A DNA stretch of 24,463 bases from Elusimicrobiota bacterium (GTDB taxonomy: Bacteria; CG03; SLGR01; PWQF01), in contig PWOI01000036.1 of NCBI GenBank assembly GCA_003557485.1, forward strand, positions 1 to 24,463, given 5' to 3'. The notes beneath the pieces are model-generated. The model saw only the letters and a list, made by a program, of their open reading frames with translations. It ran no database searches and was not told the origin of the DNA. Below are positions 16,601-24,296 of this stretch, piece by piece. Position 1 is the stretch's first letter. Each line of letters opens with the position of its first letter. Both the position numbers and the translations under genes were made by a program.

Positions 16601-16629
16601 ATGCTAATATATTTCCCCACTTATATCAA
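16601..16629 (-). promoter_or_regulatory. Possible internal promoter ahead of tkt
   Basis: On the - strand, TTGATA (16629-16624), a 17-bp spacer and TAGCAT (16606-16601) lie in the 90-bp gap after the response regulator gene. This is one of the longest gaps in the leftward run. Transcription would start near 16594, giving a leader of about 50 bases. This would let the nucleoside genes be expressed apart from the microcompartment genes. It is based on sequence match only. Confidence 0.4.
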
Positions 16630-16633
16630 ATTC

Positions 16634-17005
16634 TCACTCGGGAGACCCGACCTTCTCTTCTATCTGTCGCAACAGGGCCTGAGAGTCAAAAGGTTTGACA
16701 ATATACCCTTCAGCGCCGGCCTGAAGTCCTTTCATTACTTCCATCTCCTGGCCAAGAGCCGAAAGTATTATTATTGGTATAGATGAAGTGGATTCATTTT
16801 CTTTAATTCGACGGGTTGCTTCAACACCGTCCATTTCCGGCATCATAATATCCATAAGTATTAAATCAGGCAATTCCTTTTCAACCGTATCAACGGCTTC
16901 ACGCCCGTTCTCTCTGCTGACAATTTTATACTTTCTTTTTTCAAGAAGAAACTTTAAAAGTTTAACTGTCGTTCTGTCATCCTCTACTATCATTATCTTC
17001 GTCAT
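16634..17005 (-). CDS. Single-domain response regulator (receiver only)
   Basis: The protein has 123 residues and is only a receiver domain. D9-D10 form the acidic pocket, D52 in LILMDIMMPEMDG is the phosphoacceptor, S82 is the switch residue and K104 in VKPF is the conserved lysine. There is no output domain, so it must act by protein-protein contact, as CheY- or Spo0F-type proteins do. It follows the histidine kinase gene after 48 bp with a good AAGGAGAG site, so the two are likely partners. The unusual AAA+ protein encoded just upstream is a candidate downstream target, which is speculation. Confidence 0.92.
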   Translation of the reverse strand: MTKIMIVEDDRTTVKLLKFLLEKRKYKIVSRENGREAVDTVEKELPDLILMDIMMPEMDGVEATRRIKENESTSSIPIIILSALGQEMEVMKGLQAGAEGYIVKPFDSQALLRQIEEKVGSPE

Positions 17006-17053
17006 TATTTATTCTCTCCTTGTAAATAAACACCTATTTCTAATGCTGCAATT

Positions 17054-18952
17054 TCAGTTCAACGGCAGTATAAATGTAACTTCGGCACCGCCACCGGGTG
17101 CGGAATCTATACTAATTTCACCTCCGTGTCCTAAAATTATGCTGCGTGCCAGCGTCAGGCCAAGCCCCATTCCTTCCATATCTCTTGTTCTCGGGTTCTG
17201 ATTCTGGAAAAATTTCTCGAAAACTCTTTTTTTTAACTTTTCGCTTATGCCTATCCCTGAGTCGATGACGGCAACCTGAACAAAATCCCCCTTTCCTGCA
17301 GCCGCAACTGTTACCTTTCCTCCCTGGGACGTAAATTTAACCGCATTATCTAGAAGACTTTTAATGGCTTTTTTAATCTTACCCCTGTCAACATTTATTT
17401 CCAGGAACTTGTCTTTCAAGTCAATTTTACAATTTATATTTTTATTTTCAAAAATTTCGCTGTACTCAAAAACACACTCTTTTATAAGTTCTTCAACACT
17501 TACTTTCTCTTTGTTAAGTTTGCTGTTTCCCCGCGTAACTGAAGCCGTATCAATAACATCATTTATAGATGACTCCAATTTCTCCACAGAACTTTCTATG
17601 GTTTTTACGAAATCTTCCTGTTTTTCATTCAGCTCACCTCCATGACCTCCCAACAGCAACTCCGTGAAGCCTTTTATGGAAGTCAAAGGTGTTTTAAGTT
17701 CATGAGATATAAGAGAAATAAAATTATCCTTGACTATGTTAAGTTCTTCCAACTGGCGGTTACTGTTGACAACCGTTTTTAAAGTTTCATCCCTTTCTAT
17801 AAATTCGGCCAGCCGGCTGGCATACATTTCAAGAATTTCGAAATCCCTTGCGGAGTAATCACTATCCCGGCTTTTAAGAAGAAAAACACCTTTTATTGTG
17901 TCTGCTACTTTTGCCGGAAGCGATATAAGAGAAGCCGAGTTAAATGAATCAAATACAACTTTTGTTTTTCCCGTATAGGAAAGTGAATCAATTTCAATAA
18001 TCCTGTGGTCTGACAGAAGCTCTGCCGGTATTTCAATTTCTTTAAGTTTTTTCTTCAGGCTGGATGAAGAAGCCGCTCTAAGTCTTAATCTGTCGCCGAA
18101 AAGCTCGAAATAAGCTCCCTCATCCAGGCCCATAATTGAAGATATTTCTCTGAAAACCGTTTTGGCCGCGTCTTCGGGTGTTGATGAAGAGTAAACCGCA
18201 ACCGAAAGGTTGTAAAGGGATTTCAGTTCTTTAACACGGTTAACAAGACGCATATTGGTTGATGCCAACTCGTCGCCGGCGCTGTCTGCCTGAGCGGCAG
18301 TCCTCATGCTCTGCAGCTCCATCTGCCTTATTTTTGAGGCATTTTTATACATCCCCTTTATTAGCAGACTTATGGCGTGGAAATTTTCCATTCCGTATTT
18401 CGCAATCTGTTTACTGTCTCCCGAAAAACCCACAAAACCATTTAGAACCTTTCCATCAAAAAGCGGAAAATCAACTACTGTATGTCCGGGGAGAATCCCA
18501 ATAACCGCAGGTTTTTCATTTATAATTGGCCCTGGGTCAGGAACTTCTTTAATATTAAAATATTCCCCGGCGTCTCTAAATGTCGCTTTTTCCCGGCTTC
18601 GGCCCATCACTATACTGTAACGAAATACTCCGTCATCCCCTTTAATTATAACCCAGCACCCGCTAATTCCTTTCAGCTTCATTGTCTCTGAAAAAAGATC
18701 CCGCACCTGATTTTGAATTTTATGCACTGTCGAAGCAGCTTCTGACATGGAAGAACAGGCTTTTTTGTATATATTCCTGAAATGCATTAAATCATATATT
18801 GAACTCCGGAAGGTTTTATAAAAATAAAAACCAGACAAGCATAGACAAACAAAAGACAACCATAAAATAGAGAAAAGCTGCATAAATATATATAAAGGTA
18901 AAAGCAGTAAGGACAACAGAAGCATATAAGCTGCGAATTTAGGCGATTTCAT
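17054..18952 (-). CDS. Membrane histidine kinase with two GAF-like sensor domains
   Basis: The 632-residue protein starts with two transmembrane helices (about 8-24 and 27-46) and almost no external loop. A coiled segment and two GAF-like regions follow (about 80-200 and 240-385). The HisKA domain has H417 in SLISHELKTPLTS. The ATPase domain has the N box DNAVKF (535-540), the G1 box DSGIGIS (564-570) and the G2 box GMGLGLTLA (594-602). It should sense a cytoplasmic or membrane signal and phosphorylate the receiver protein encoded next. It begins 2 bp after the DnaA-like gene, so all three regulatory-looking genes are probably co-expressed. Confidence 0.92.
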   Translation of the reverse strand: MKSPKFAAYMLLLSLLLLPLYIFMQLFSILWLSFVCLCLSGFYFYKTFRSSIYDLMHFRNIYKKACSSMSEAASTVHKIQNQVRDLFSETMKLKGISGCWVIIKGDDGVFRYSIVMGRSREKATFRDAGEYFNIKEVPDPGPIINEKPAVIGILPGHTVVDFPLFDGKVLNGFVGFSGDSKQIAKYGMENFHAISLLIKGMYKNASKIRQMELQSMRTAAQADSAGDELASTNMRLVNRVKELKSLYNLSVAVYSSSTPEDAAKTVFREISSIMGLDEGAYFELFGDRLRLRAASSSSLKKKLKEIEIPAELLSDHRIIEIDSLSYTGKTKVVFDSFNSASLISLPAKVADTIKGVFLLKSRDSDYSARDFEILEMYASRLAEFIERDETLKTVVNSNRQLEELNIVKDNFISLISHELKTPLTSIKGFTELLLGGHGGELNEKQEDFVKTIESSVEKLESSINDVIDTASVTRGNSKLNKEKVSVEELIKECVFEYSEIFENKNINCKIDLKDKFLEINVDRGKIKKAIKSLLDNAVKFTSQGGKVTVAAAGKGDFVQVAVIDSGIGISEKLKKRVFEKFFQNQNPRTRDMEGMGLGLTLARSIILGHGGEISIDSAPGGGAEVTFILPLN

Positions 18953-18954
18953 TT

Positions 18955-20964
18955 TTATTTTTTTCCCTCATCCTTACGTGCGCATATGGCTATATCAAGC
19001 ATAAGATTTAAAGCATCGCTTTCTTTAATATCTGAACGGCTCAAGATTTCAAATGGAACACCTGTTTTTTCCATAGATTTGCCGAGCCGGTTTCTGAAAG
19101 TATCCGCTTTTATACCGGACTCTTCACCGGGCTCCATACATAAAGCAATATCCGCTTCATTGGTATCAGCCATATGGGCAATTTTATCAAAATTAATATC
19201 TGACGAGGAATCATAGTAATGCACAAATAAAGGTTTGATGTAGAAATTGAATTTTTTATGCATTGCCAGTTTATTGAGTTTATCAACCAGTTTGCCTGCA
19301 TCTTCCTGACCCTCTGCAGGTATAAAATATCCGGCCTTTATCATTCTTATATCTTTTTTTTCCTCTCCTATAATGCAATTTTCGATATCTGTTTTCTCAG
19401 ATTCTTTTTTAAGAGATGCCTTCTCACTTTCTTCTTTTTTCTCTGCCTTTATGTTTTCTTCAATATCAGAAGAGGAACTCTCTTCCTTTCTTGACACAGG
19501 AGGAGCCGGCTTCTTTTCTTCATGCGGAGGCGGCGGGGTTGTATCTTCAGAAGCATACTCCCGGCAGGACTGGCAATAGTACCTGTCATACTGGCTGATA
19601 TATCTTAAAGACGAGGAACATTTGCTGCATAACCTGGCCGGCTCCGGAGCCGGAGGAACCTGAAAAGGCTGTGCAGCAGGCGGCATTTGAACGGGATCCT
19701 GGTATTGACCGCAGTTGTTACAATACCACCTTCTGTACTGAGGGACAAAAACAAGAGCTCCGCTGCAGTAACTGCAAACATTGGCATGATGCCGTAAAGG
19801 AGAGTGGGGAGGAGGCGGGGGATACTGGTACTGCTGAGTTTGAACAACTTGAGGCGGCGTTTCGGGAGATGCGGAGTTGCGGCTTCCTGAATCCGTTTTT
19901 TCAAAATCTGTCTCTCCATCTGTTTTTCCTTCCGGCTTCTTTTTTTCCTTGGGAAGTATGTTTACTATTATATCCTTAACAAGCTCAAGGTTTATATCGT
20001 CATCAGCAAGCTCTCTGTAGGCGCTTATGCGATTCAGTATTCCTTCAAGCTCTCTGATATTGGAAGTAAGTCTTTCGGCAATATAATTAATTACATCATC
20101 TTCAAGCGTTAGTCCCTTTTCTTCTGCTTTTTTCTTAAAAATTGCTTTTCTTGTTTCAAAATTAGGGCTTTTAATATCGGTAGTCAACCCCCATTCAAAC
20201 CTTGACCTCAACCGGTCCTCCAACGTAGCAAGTTCCTTAGGCGGCTTATCCGAAGTTATTACTATCTGCTTACCTACATCGTGCATCTCGTTGAATATGA
20301 GAAAAAACTCCTCCTGAGTGGACTCTGACTGCTGAAGGAACTGTATGTCATCAATAAGAAGAATATCTATCTTCTTATATTTTTCCCTTACTTTTTTTAT
20401 TTCACCTTCTTCTATGGCGCTTACTATTTCATTAATAAACTCCTGAGTTGACACATACACCACAGTAAGCTCAGGAAAATACTCCATAGCATAATTTCCT
20501 ATGGACTGCATAAGATGGGTTTTCCCGAGTCCTACGCCACCATATATAAAAAGAGGGTTATAATTTTTTCCGGGATTCTCTGCAACAGCCTTGCACGCAG
20601 CATAAGTAAACCGGGTATTTGCTCCGACAATAAATTTTTCAAAAGTATATCCTTTTTTAAGTTTTTTTAATTTTTTTTCCACTGAAGGGTTCTGTTTTAT
20701 ACTCTGATCTTTTTCTTCCGGAGAATTTTTAATGGTTTTCTCAATGTGAGTAATTATTTTTTGTTTTATGTCGTCATTTATTCCGTATAAAAAAAGCGAA
20801 AAGTTGTAGTCTCCTTCCGGCGACGGAAAAGGACGGCTGCTCACCTTACTCAGGCTGGAGGCAATACTCTCAACATCTTTTTCCGACCCCGATATATTCA
20901 GCCTGTAGCGATTCTTATCCTTTTGACTTGGAGAATACTCCAGGGAGTACTTTTTAATAGCCAC
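18955..20964 (-). CDS. DnaA-type AAA+ ATPase with two zinc ribbons and novel C-terminal domain
   Basis: This 669-residue protein carries a DnaA-type AAA+ core (about 104-340) but is not normal DnaA. It has the lead-in YTFEKFIVGANTRFTYAA, Walker A GGVGLGKT (142-149), Walker B ILLIDDIQFL (201-210), the arginine-finger segment LRSRFEWGL and sensor 2 SNIRELEG. Residues 1-80 do not look like DnaA domain I. After residue 340 there is no domain IV helix-turn-helix. Instead there are a Pro/Gln-rich linker, two CxxC-x14-CxxC zinc ribbons (C397/C400/C415/C418 and C446/C449/C464/C467), a charged coil rich in Glu and Lys (about 480-540), and an unrecognised alpha/beta domain (about 540-669). The start is GTG with no ribosome site and lies within a short leader frame. 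Function is unknown: perhaps a scaffold or regulator, not an origin binder. Confidence 0.88.
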   Translation of the reverse strand: MAIKKYSLEYSPSQKDKNRYRLNISGSEKDVESIASSLSKVSSRPFPSPEGDYNFSLFLYGINDDIKQKIITHIEKTIKNSPEEKDQSIKQNPSVEKKLKKLKKGYTFEKFIVGANTRFTYAACKAVAENPGKNYNPLFIYGGVGLGKTHLMQSIGNYAMEYFPELTVVYVSTQEFINEIVSAIEEGEIKKVREKYKKIDILLIDDIQFLQQSESTQEEFFLIFNEMHDVGKQIVITSDKPPKELATLEDRLRSRFEWGLTTDIKSPNFETRKAIFKKKAEEKGLTLEDDVINYIAERLTSNIRELEGILNRISAYRELADDDINLELVKDIIVNILPKEKKKPEGKTDGETDFEKTDSGSRNSASPETPPQVVQTQQYQYPPPPPHSPLRHHANVCSYCSGALVFVPQYRRWYCNNCGQYQDPVQMPPAAQPFQVPPAPEPARLCSKCSSSLRYISQYDRYYCQSCREYASEDTTPPPPHEEKKPAPPVSRKEESSSSDIEENIKAEKKEESEKASLKKESEKTDIENCIIGEEKKDIRMIKAGYFIPAEGQEDAGKLVDKLNKLAMHKKFNFYIKPLFVHYYDSSSDINFDKIAHMADTNEADIALCMEPGEESGIKADTFRNRLGKSMEKTGVPFEILSRSDIKESDALNLMLDIAICARKDEGKK

Positions 20965-20995
20965 TGTTTTTAACGGGGTTTTTTTCTTTATTCAC
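20954..20995 (-). CDS. Possible 13-codon leader peptide overlapping the DnaA-like start
   Basis: A GTG at 20995 lies seven bases after AAGGA (21007-21003) and opens a short frame MNKEKNPVKNSGY ending at TAA 20956-20954. The GTG that begins the DnaA-like protein (20964) lacks its own ribosome site and sits inside this frame. Reinitiation or coupling through the leader is a reasonable explanation. The alternative is that this is a chance frame. Confidence 0.35.
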   Translation of the reverse strand: MNKEKNPVKNSGY

Positions 20996-21023
20996 TTTAA
21001 GTTCCTTTGAAACGGCATATTTA

Positions 21024-21608
21024 TTAATTAATAATCTTTTTAACGGAATTTCTCAAGGCAGGGAATTTTTTATTGAATTCCGCTGAAATAATTTTTTCTT
21101 TTTCTTTAAGATGTCTTCCGGACGGTTCTTGCAATCCCGCACAGTTAATTTTAAAATTCATTATGCCGCTTTCGTAGGCGGCCCTTGCAAGCTCCAATGC
21201 AATGCCTACATCTGTTATTATGTTTTTAAATCTATTCAGCTCCTGCTTTTCTATAATACTGACAAGAATGAAGGCGGCCTCCGATATATCAAGGGAGACC
21301 TCTGCCGATTCTTTAATGGCCCGATGGAGGCTGCTTCCCCCCTCCTTCCAGTACTTCATCACCTTACTGAAAATACGGGAATCTTCCCGGGCAAGACAAA
21401 GAGATTTTTCCTTTAAACTTTCCAACTCTTTCTCTGTCTGTAAGGCATCCGGATCTCTTTTGTCTTTTTTCAATACAGCAATTCTCAGGGACATAAGCAT
21501 CAGTGCGCATCCGAGAGAATTTATTACTCCCGCGACATTTCCACCTCCGGGAGTTGAAGAATCCGAAGCAACACTCTCAATATATTTTAGGAGCTTATCG
21601 TCTAACAT
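21024..21608 (-). CDS. Cyclodeaminase/cyclohydrolase-fold protein (FTCD_C family)
   Basis: The 194-residue all-helical protein matches the C-terminal cyclodeaminase domain of formiminotransferase-cyclodeaminase and the stand-alone FchA cyclohydrolase. The diagnostic segment STPGGGNVAGVINSLGCALMLM (around 18-39) is present at the N-terminus. Known members act on formimino- or methenyl-tetrahydrofolate. No formiminotransferase domain is attached and no histidine or purine fermentation gene is next to it. It overlaps the preceding small gene by 7 bp, so it belongs to the microcompartment transcript. Whether it works on folate here or has been recruited for another substrate is not known. Confidence 0.85.
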   Translation of the reverse strand: MLDDKLLKYIESVASDSSTPGGGNVAGVINSLGCALMLMSLRIAVLKKDKRDPDALQTEKELESLKEKSLCLAREDSRIFSKVMKYWKEGGSSLHRAIKESAEVSLDISEAAFILVSIIEKQELNRFKNIITDVGIALELARAAYESGIMNFKINCAGLQEPSGRHLKEKEKIISAEFNKKFPALRNSVKKIIN

Positions 21609-21883
21609 TTTTCCACCCTTAACCCTTTTTCTTCTATAAGAAGTTTCGCCATCGGAGTAACTATTGCCTTTTCCGGCAGTCTGATAACTGAGGCCCCCTT
21701 ATTTACCTCTTTCTCAACAACCTCATATGTGATAAGAGAACCGGTATTTTTAAGGTAACTTTTAGAGGGAAGATAGGGTTTTTGCATGAAAAAACCCTTC
21801 CTGTGCCCTGCTTTTTCACCTGCAGGCGATATATTTTTTTCACATATAATGTCAACCAAAATATCTGCGATTAATTTTTCCAC
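21602..21883 (-). CDS. Small microcompartment-associated protein with EutT-N-like motif and possible targeting helix
   Basis: The protein has 93 residues. It opens with a short amphipathic helix MEKLIADILVDIICEKN, the kind of sequence that serves as an encapsulation peptide for BMC cargo, followed by a flexible Gly/Pro/Lys region. Its last 45 residues contain ITYEVVEKEV and VIRLPEKAIVTPMAKLL. This resembles the N-terminal (LPA-x-LTPSA) motif of EutT-type cobalamin adenosyltransferases, also seen as small pieces in BMC loci. No catalytic residues can be named. The start is GTG with no clear ribosome site. It lies between the BMC-H and FTCD_C genes. A cargo or assembly role is inferred. Confidence 0.65.
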   Translation of the reverse strand: MEKLIADILVDIICEKNISPAGEKAGHRKGFFMQKPYLPSKSYLKNTGSLITYEVVEKEVNKGASVIRLPEKAIVTPMAKLLIEEKGLRVEKC

Positions 21884-21939
21884 GTTTTAATTATTCAGGC
21901 CCGCCGGAATAAAAACTTTCTCCCTGTATCTATGAAATA

Positions 21940-22242
21940 TTACTGCCGGGTTTTCTTGAGATGCGCCTGGGGAAGAATCATCTCAAGATCATCATGGGGA
22001 CGGGGAATCACGTGAACACTTACAAGTTCCCCAACTTTCTGAGCGGCTGCCGAACCTGCTTCAACAGCAGCGCGGACAGCGCCCACCTCACCCCTGACCA
22101 TAGTGGTTACATAACCGTGGCCTATCTTTTCGTAGCCTGCAAGGTCAACTTTAGCTGCCTTAACCATTGCATCCGAAGCTTCTATCATTCCAACAAGACC
22201 TACAGTCTCAATCAATCCCAATGCCATTTTTGAACCTGCCAT
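21940..22242 (-). CDS. BMC-H hexameric microcompartment shell protein
   Basis: With the ATG at 22242, placed four bases after AGGAGGT, the protein has exactly 100 residues. It begins [30 protein letters not shown], the hallmark start of BMC-H (Pfam BMC) proteins, and continues through the pore-loop segment [25 protein letters not shown] and [12 protein letters not shown]. The pore loop reads K39-I40-G41-H42-G43 where many metabolosome hexamers have a KxGSG-like loop, so a histidine lines the predicted pore. It forms the flat facets of a protein shell. It is the only BMC-H in this window and no BMC-T is visible. Confidence 0.95.
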   Translation of the reverse strand: MAGSKMALGLIETVGLVGMIEASDAMVKAAKVDLAGYEKIGHGYVTTMVRGEVGAVRAAVEAGSAAAQKVGELVSVHVIPRPHDDLEMILPQAHLKKTRQ

Positions 22243-22246
22243 ATTT

Positions 22247-22253
22247 ACCTCCT
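22247..22253 (-). promoter_or_regulatory. Ribosome binding site that decides the BMC-H start
   Basis: AGGAGGT lies four bases before the ATG at 22242. It rules out the upstream in-frame start at 22299, which lies within the aldolase gene. Confidence 0.75.
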
Positions 22254-22255
22254 GT

Positions 22256-23677
22256 TCAGTATCCTCCTTCTCCGCCGGACTTTCCGCCTGCAATAGCAAC
22301 AGAAGCTGAGGCTCCTATTCTTGTCGCACCGGCCTCTACCATTTCCCGGGCATCTTCAGCTGACCTTACTCCGCCGGACGCTTTTACTCCCATTGACGGC
22401 CCTACAGTTTCCCTCATAAGCATGATATCTTCTATCTTAGCGCCACCCGGTCCGAATCCGGTAGAAGTCTTAACGAAATCAGCACCGGCGCTTTTTGACA
22501 GCTGACATGCTTTTTTTATCTGTGCTTTGTCAAGAAGCGCCGTTTCCAGAATAACTTTTAATACCTTTCCTTTTGCTGCTTCACGGACGGCTTTTATATC
22601 ATCTTCAACAAGACGCCAGTTTCCGGATTTAAGGGCTCCCACATTCAAAACCATATCTATTTCATCCGCACCGTTGGCTATAGCATCTCTTGCTTCAATC
22701 GCCTTTACTGTAGGCGTTGTAGCTCCCAGAGGGAAGCCCACAACGGTTGTTATCCCGACACCGCTGTCCTTCAAAAACTGCTTTGCCGTTCTGACGTTGG
22801 ACGGATTTACGCATACTGTAGCAAATCTATACTGTCTGGCTTCATCGCATAGTTTTTTAATCTCTTCGGTAGTCGCATCGGCATTAAGAAGGGTATGATC
22901 TATGAGACGGGCAAGGTCTCCGGAAACCTTGCCTCCCGTTTTTTTGGCTGATATCCTGTCGGCTCCCGAATTAACAACATTTCTTACATCATCCTCCCTG
23001 TAAACAACACAGAGCCCGCACTCTATACAATCCTGAACATCTCCGCCACAAGGCGCACCTGAAAAATCCGGCACCTTAATCCCTCCCGTAAAACTGTGCG
23101 AAGACTGTCCTAGACCAAACACTTCTGATGCCTCACGTGCCAGATTTTTTACTGACACCACTACCGCTCCAAAATTCCGCAAAGTATTTAAATACTCGTT
23201 TATCTTTCTCATATAGATAGAAGTTGCAGGAGGTTCCGGAGCTCCGCAACATATTACAGCATCCTTTGCAATAATTATTTTTATGTTATGCCTGAATGCA
23301 AGAAGAAGAATATTGCAGGCAGCATTATCAGCTATCATAGATGCGGTTTTAGCTGCGCCGTTAAGGGTAAGAACAGGAACAATTATTCCCGAAATTTTAT
23401 CAAGTATACTCCTGTCCCACATTTCGTTTTCCTCAACAATTCTCTTAACGCCGGATGAGAGCACCCTTTCACGGCCTATAATCCTCTGCGCGGCCGGAGT
23501 CATATAAGCAGAGAAAACAGCTCCCCGTCCGGATAGCTCAGATATCTGCCCCAGAGATCTTTCCACCTCTCTGTCTCCTCCCATAAAAACAAGGAGTATT
23601 TCTTTCCTGTCTTTTCCGGAATTCTTTAACTTTTCAACTGTTTCGCAGGTAATTTTCTGTATAAGGCTTTCTTTCAC
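22256..23677 (-). CDS. deoC: Flavoprotein-like domain fused to deoxyribose-phosphate aldolase, BMC cargo
   Basis: With the GTG at 23677 (eight bases after AAGGAGG) the protein has 473 residues. It begins with an amphipathic helix [21 protein letters not shown], resembling a BMC encapsulation peptide. Residues about 25-195 look like a Rossmann-type Flavoprotein domain ([43 protein letters not shown]). A Cys-rich joint follows with C210, C217, C220 and C223 (CIECGLC). Residues about 250-473 are a complete [16 protein letters not shown]341 in [11 protein letters not shown], Schiff-base lysine K403 in FVKTSTGFG and K432 in [13 protein letters not shown] splits deoxyribose-5-phosphate to glyceraldehyde-3-phosphate and acetaldehyde. 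The usual DeoC is about 220 residues, so half of this protein is additional. The flavin and metal roles are inference. Confidence 0.92.
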   Translation of the reverse strand: MKESLIQKITCETVEKLKNSGKDRKEILLVFMGGDREVERSLGQISELSGRGAVFSAYMTPAAQRIIGRERVLSSGVKRIVEENEMWDRSILDKISGIIVPVLTLNGAAKTASMIADNAACNILLLAFRHNIKIIIAKDAVICCGAPEPPATSIYMRKINEYLNTLRNFGAVVVSVKNLAREASEVFGLGQSSHSFTGGIKVPDFSGAPCGGDVQDCIECGLCVVYREDDVRNVVNSGADRISAKKTGGKVSGDLARLIDHTLLNADATTEEIKKLCDEARQYRFATVCVNPSNVRTAKQFLKDSGVGITTVVGFPLGATTPTVKAIEARDAIANGADEIDMVLNVGALKSGNWRLVEDDIKAVREAAKGKVLKVILETALLDKAQIKKACQLSKSAGADFVKTSTGFGPGGAKIEDIMLMRETVGPSMGVKASGGVRSAEDAREMVEAGATRIGASASVAIAGGKSGGEGGY

Positions 23678-23685
23678 TTTAAAGT

Positions 23686-23692
23686 CCTCCTT
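23686..23692 (-). promoter_or_regulatory. Ribosome binding site that decides the DeoC-fusion start
   Basis: AAGGAGG is followed by eight bases and then GTG at 23677. A TTG six codons earlier lies in front of this site and overlaps the shell-protein stop; it would put the ribosome site inside the coding region. Confidence 0.7.
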
Positions 23693-23988
23693 CAATGATA
23701 TTTACGGCTCTTGCCTTTCCGGTATACGCTGTCAACAATACCGGCTATTATCGCCCTCACCGGAGCCCTTTCATAACCTAAAATCTGGCTACAGGCGTTT
23801 CCTTCATCTATTATTATTACTGTATCGCCGACACCGGCTCCGGTTTTAATATCAACAGCAAGCTGTACTTCTCCGGTCTGACGAAGAGAGATCTCATCAA
23901 CCGGCTGAATCAGCATTAGTTTTTTCCCTTCAAGCACAGGATGTTTTCTTGTTGCCCATACATTTCCGACTACTTTCGCTATAAACAC
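23692..23988 (-). CDS. EutN/CcmL-family pentameric shell protein (BMC-P), second copy
   Basis: With a GTG start at 23988 the protein has 98 residues, starting [29 protein letters not shown]. This is the classical EutN/CcmL N-terminus, followed by [22 protein letters not shown] and [13 protein letters not shown]. Pentamers cap the vertices of the icosahedral shell. The GTG overlaps the TAG stop of the first BMC-P gene (TAGTG), with AAGGA eight bases before it. A longer frame extends to 24045 but that part is not EutN-like and lies within the neighbouring gene. Confidence 0.92.
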   Translation of the reverse strand: MFIAKVVGNVWATRKHPVLEGKKLMLIQPVDEISLRQTGEVQLAVDIKTGAGVGDTVIIIDEGNACSQILGYERAPVRAIIAGIVDSVYRKGKSRKYH

Positions 23989-24296
23989 TATTTTAATCCT
24001 TCCATCGATACACCGTCTATTATACCAACTATGGAAAAAGAACATATAGGATATTCTTCGAAAGCATGACAGGCTTCCCGGCTTCCGACATAAAAAACAT
24101 ACTCCCCCGCACCGGCTCCTACCGAATCAAGAGCAACTACAGATTTACCTGAGTCTTCGGTTTCATCTTTTCCGCTATTGAGAGCATCCCTGAGTTGCTG
24201 CCACTTCATCGGTTTAATAAGCAGTATTTTTTTTCCTTCCACTGTGGGATACTTGCGGGTTGCTACGACCCTGCCTACAACTTTACCCGGAAGCAT
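23988..24296 (-). CDS. EutN/CcmL-family pentameric shell protein (BMC-P), first copy
   Basis: The protein has 102 residues and starts MLPGKVVGRVVATRKYPTVEGKKILLIKP, with a following SVVALDSVGAGAGEYVFYVGS and FSIVGIIDGVS, as in EutN/CcmL proteins. It is clearly paralogous to the BMC-P encoded next but has an insertion (ALNSGKDETEDSGKS, about 58-72). Two different pentamer proteins in tandem suggest mixed vertex types or tuned expression. The start overlaps the end of rpiB by 14 bp. Confidence 0.92.
   Translation of the reverse strand: MLPGKVVGRVVATRKYPTVEGKKILLIKPMKWQQLRDALNSGKDETEDSGKSVVALDSVGAGAGEYVFYVGSREACHAFEEYPICSFSIVGIIDGVSMEGLK

Noticed and set aside
18955-20964. Canonical chromosomal dnaA and an adjacent replication origin
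   Set aside because: Domain IV is absent, no DnaA-box cluster or dnaN/gyrB neighbours are visible, and the context is metabolic.
21891-21912. Palindrome TTATTC-N10-GAATAA between the BMC-H gene and the small BMC protein gene
   Set aside because: A 6-bp AT-rich stem with a 10-base loop and no T-run is too weak to call an operator or terminator.
23989-24045. N-terminal extension of the second BMC-P protein
   Set aside because: The extra residues are not EutN-like and lie inside the first BMC-P gene. GTG at 23988 with AAGGA at good spacing gives the classical start.
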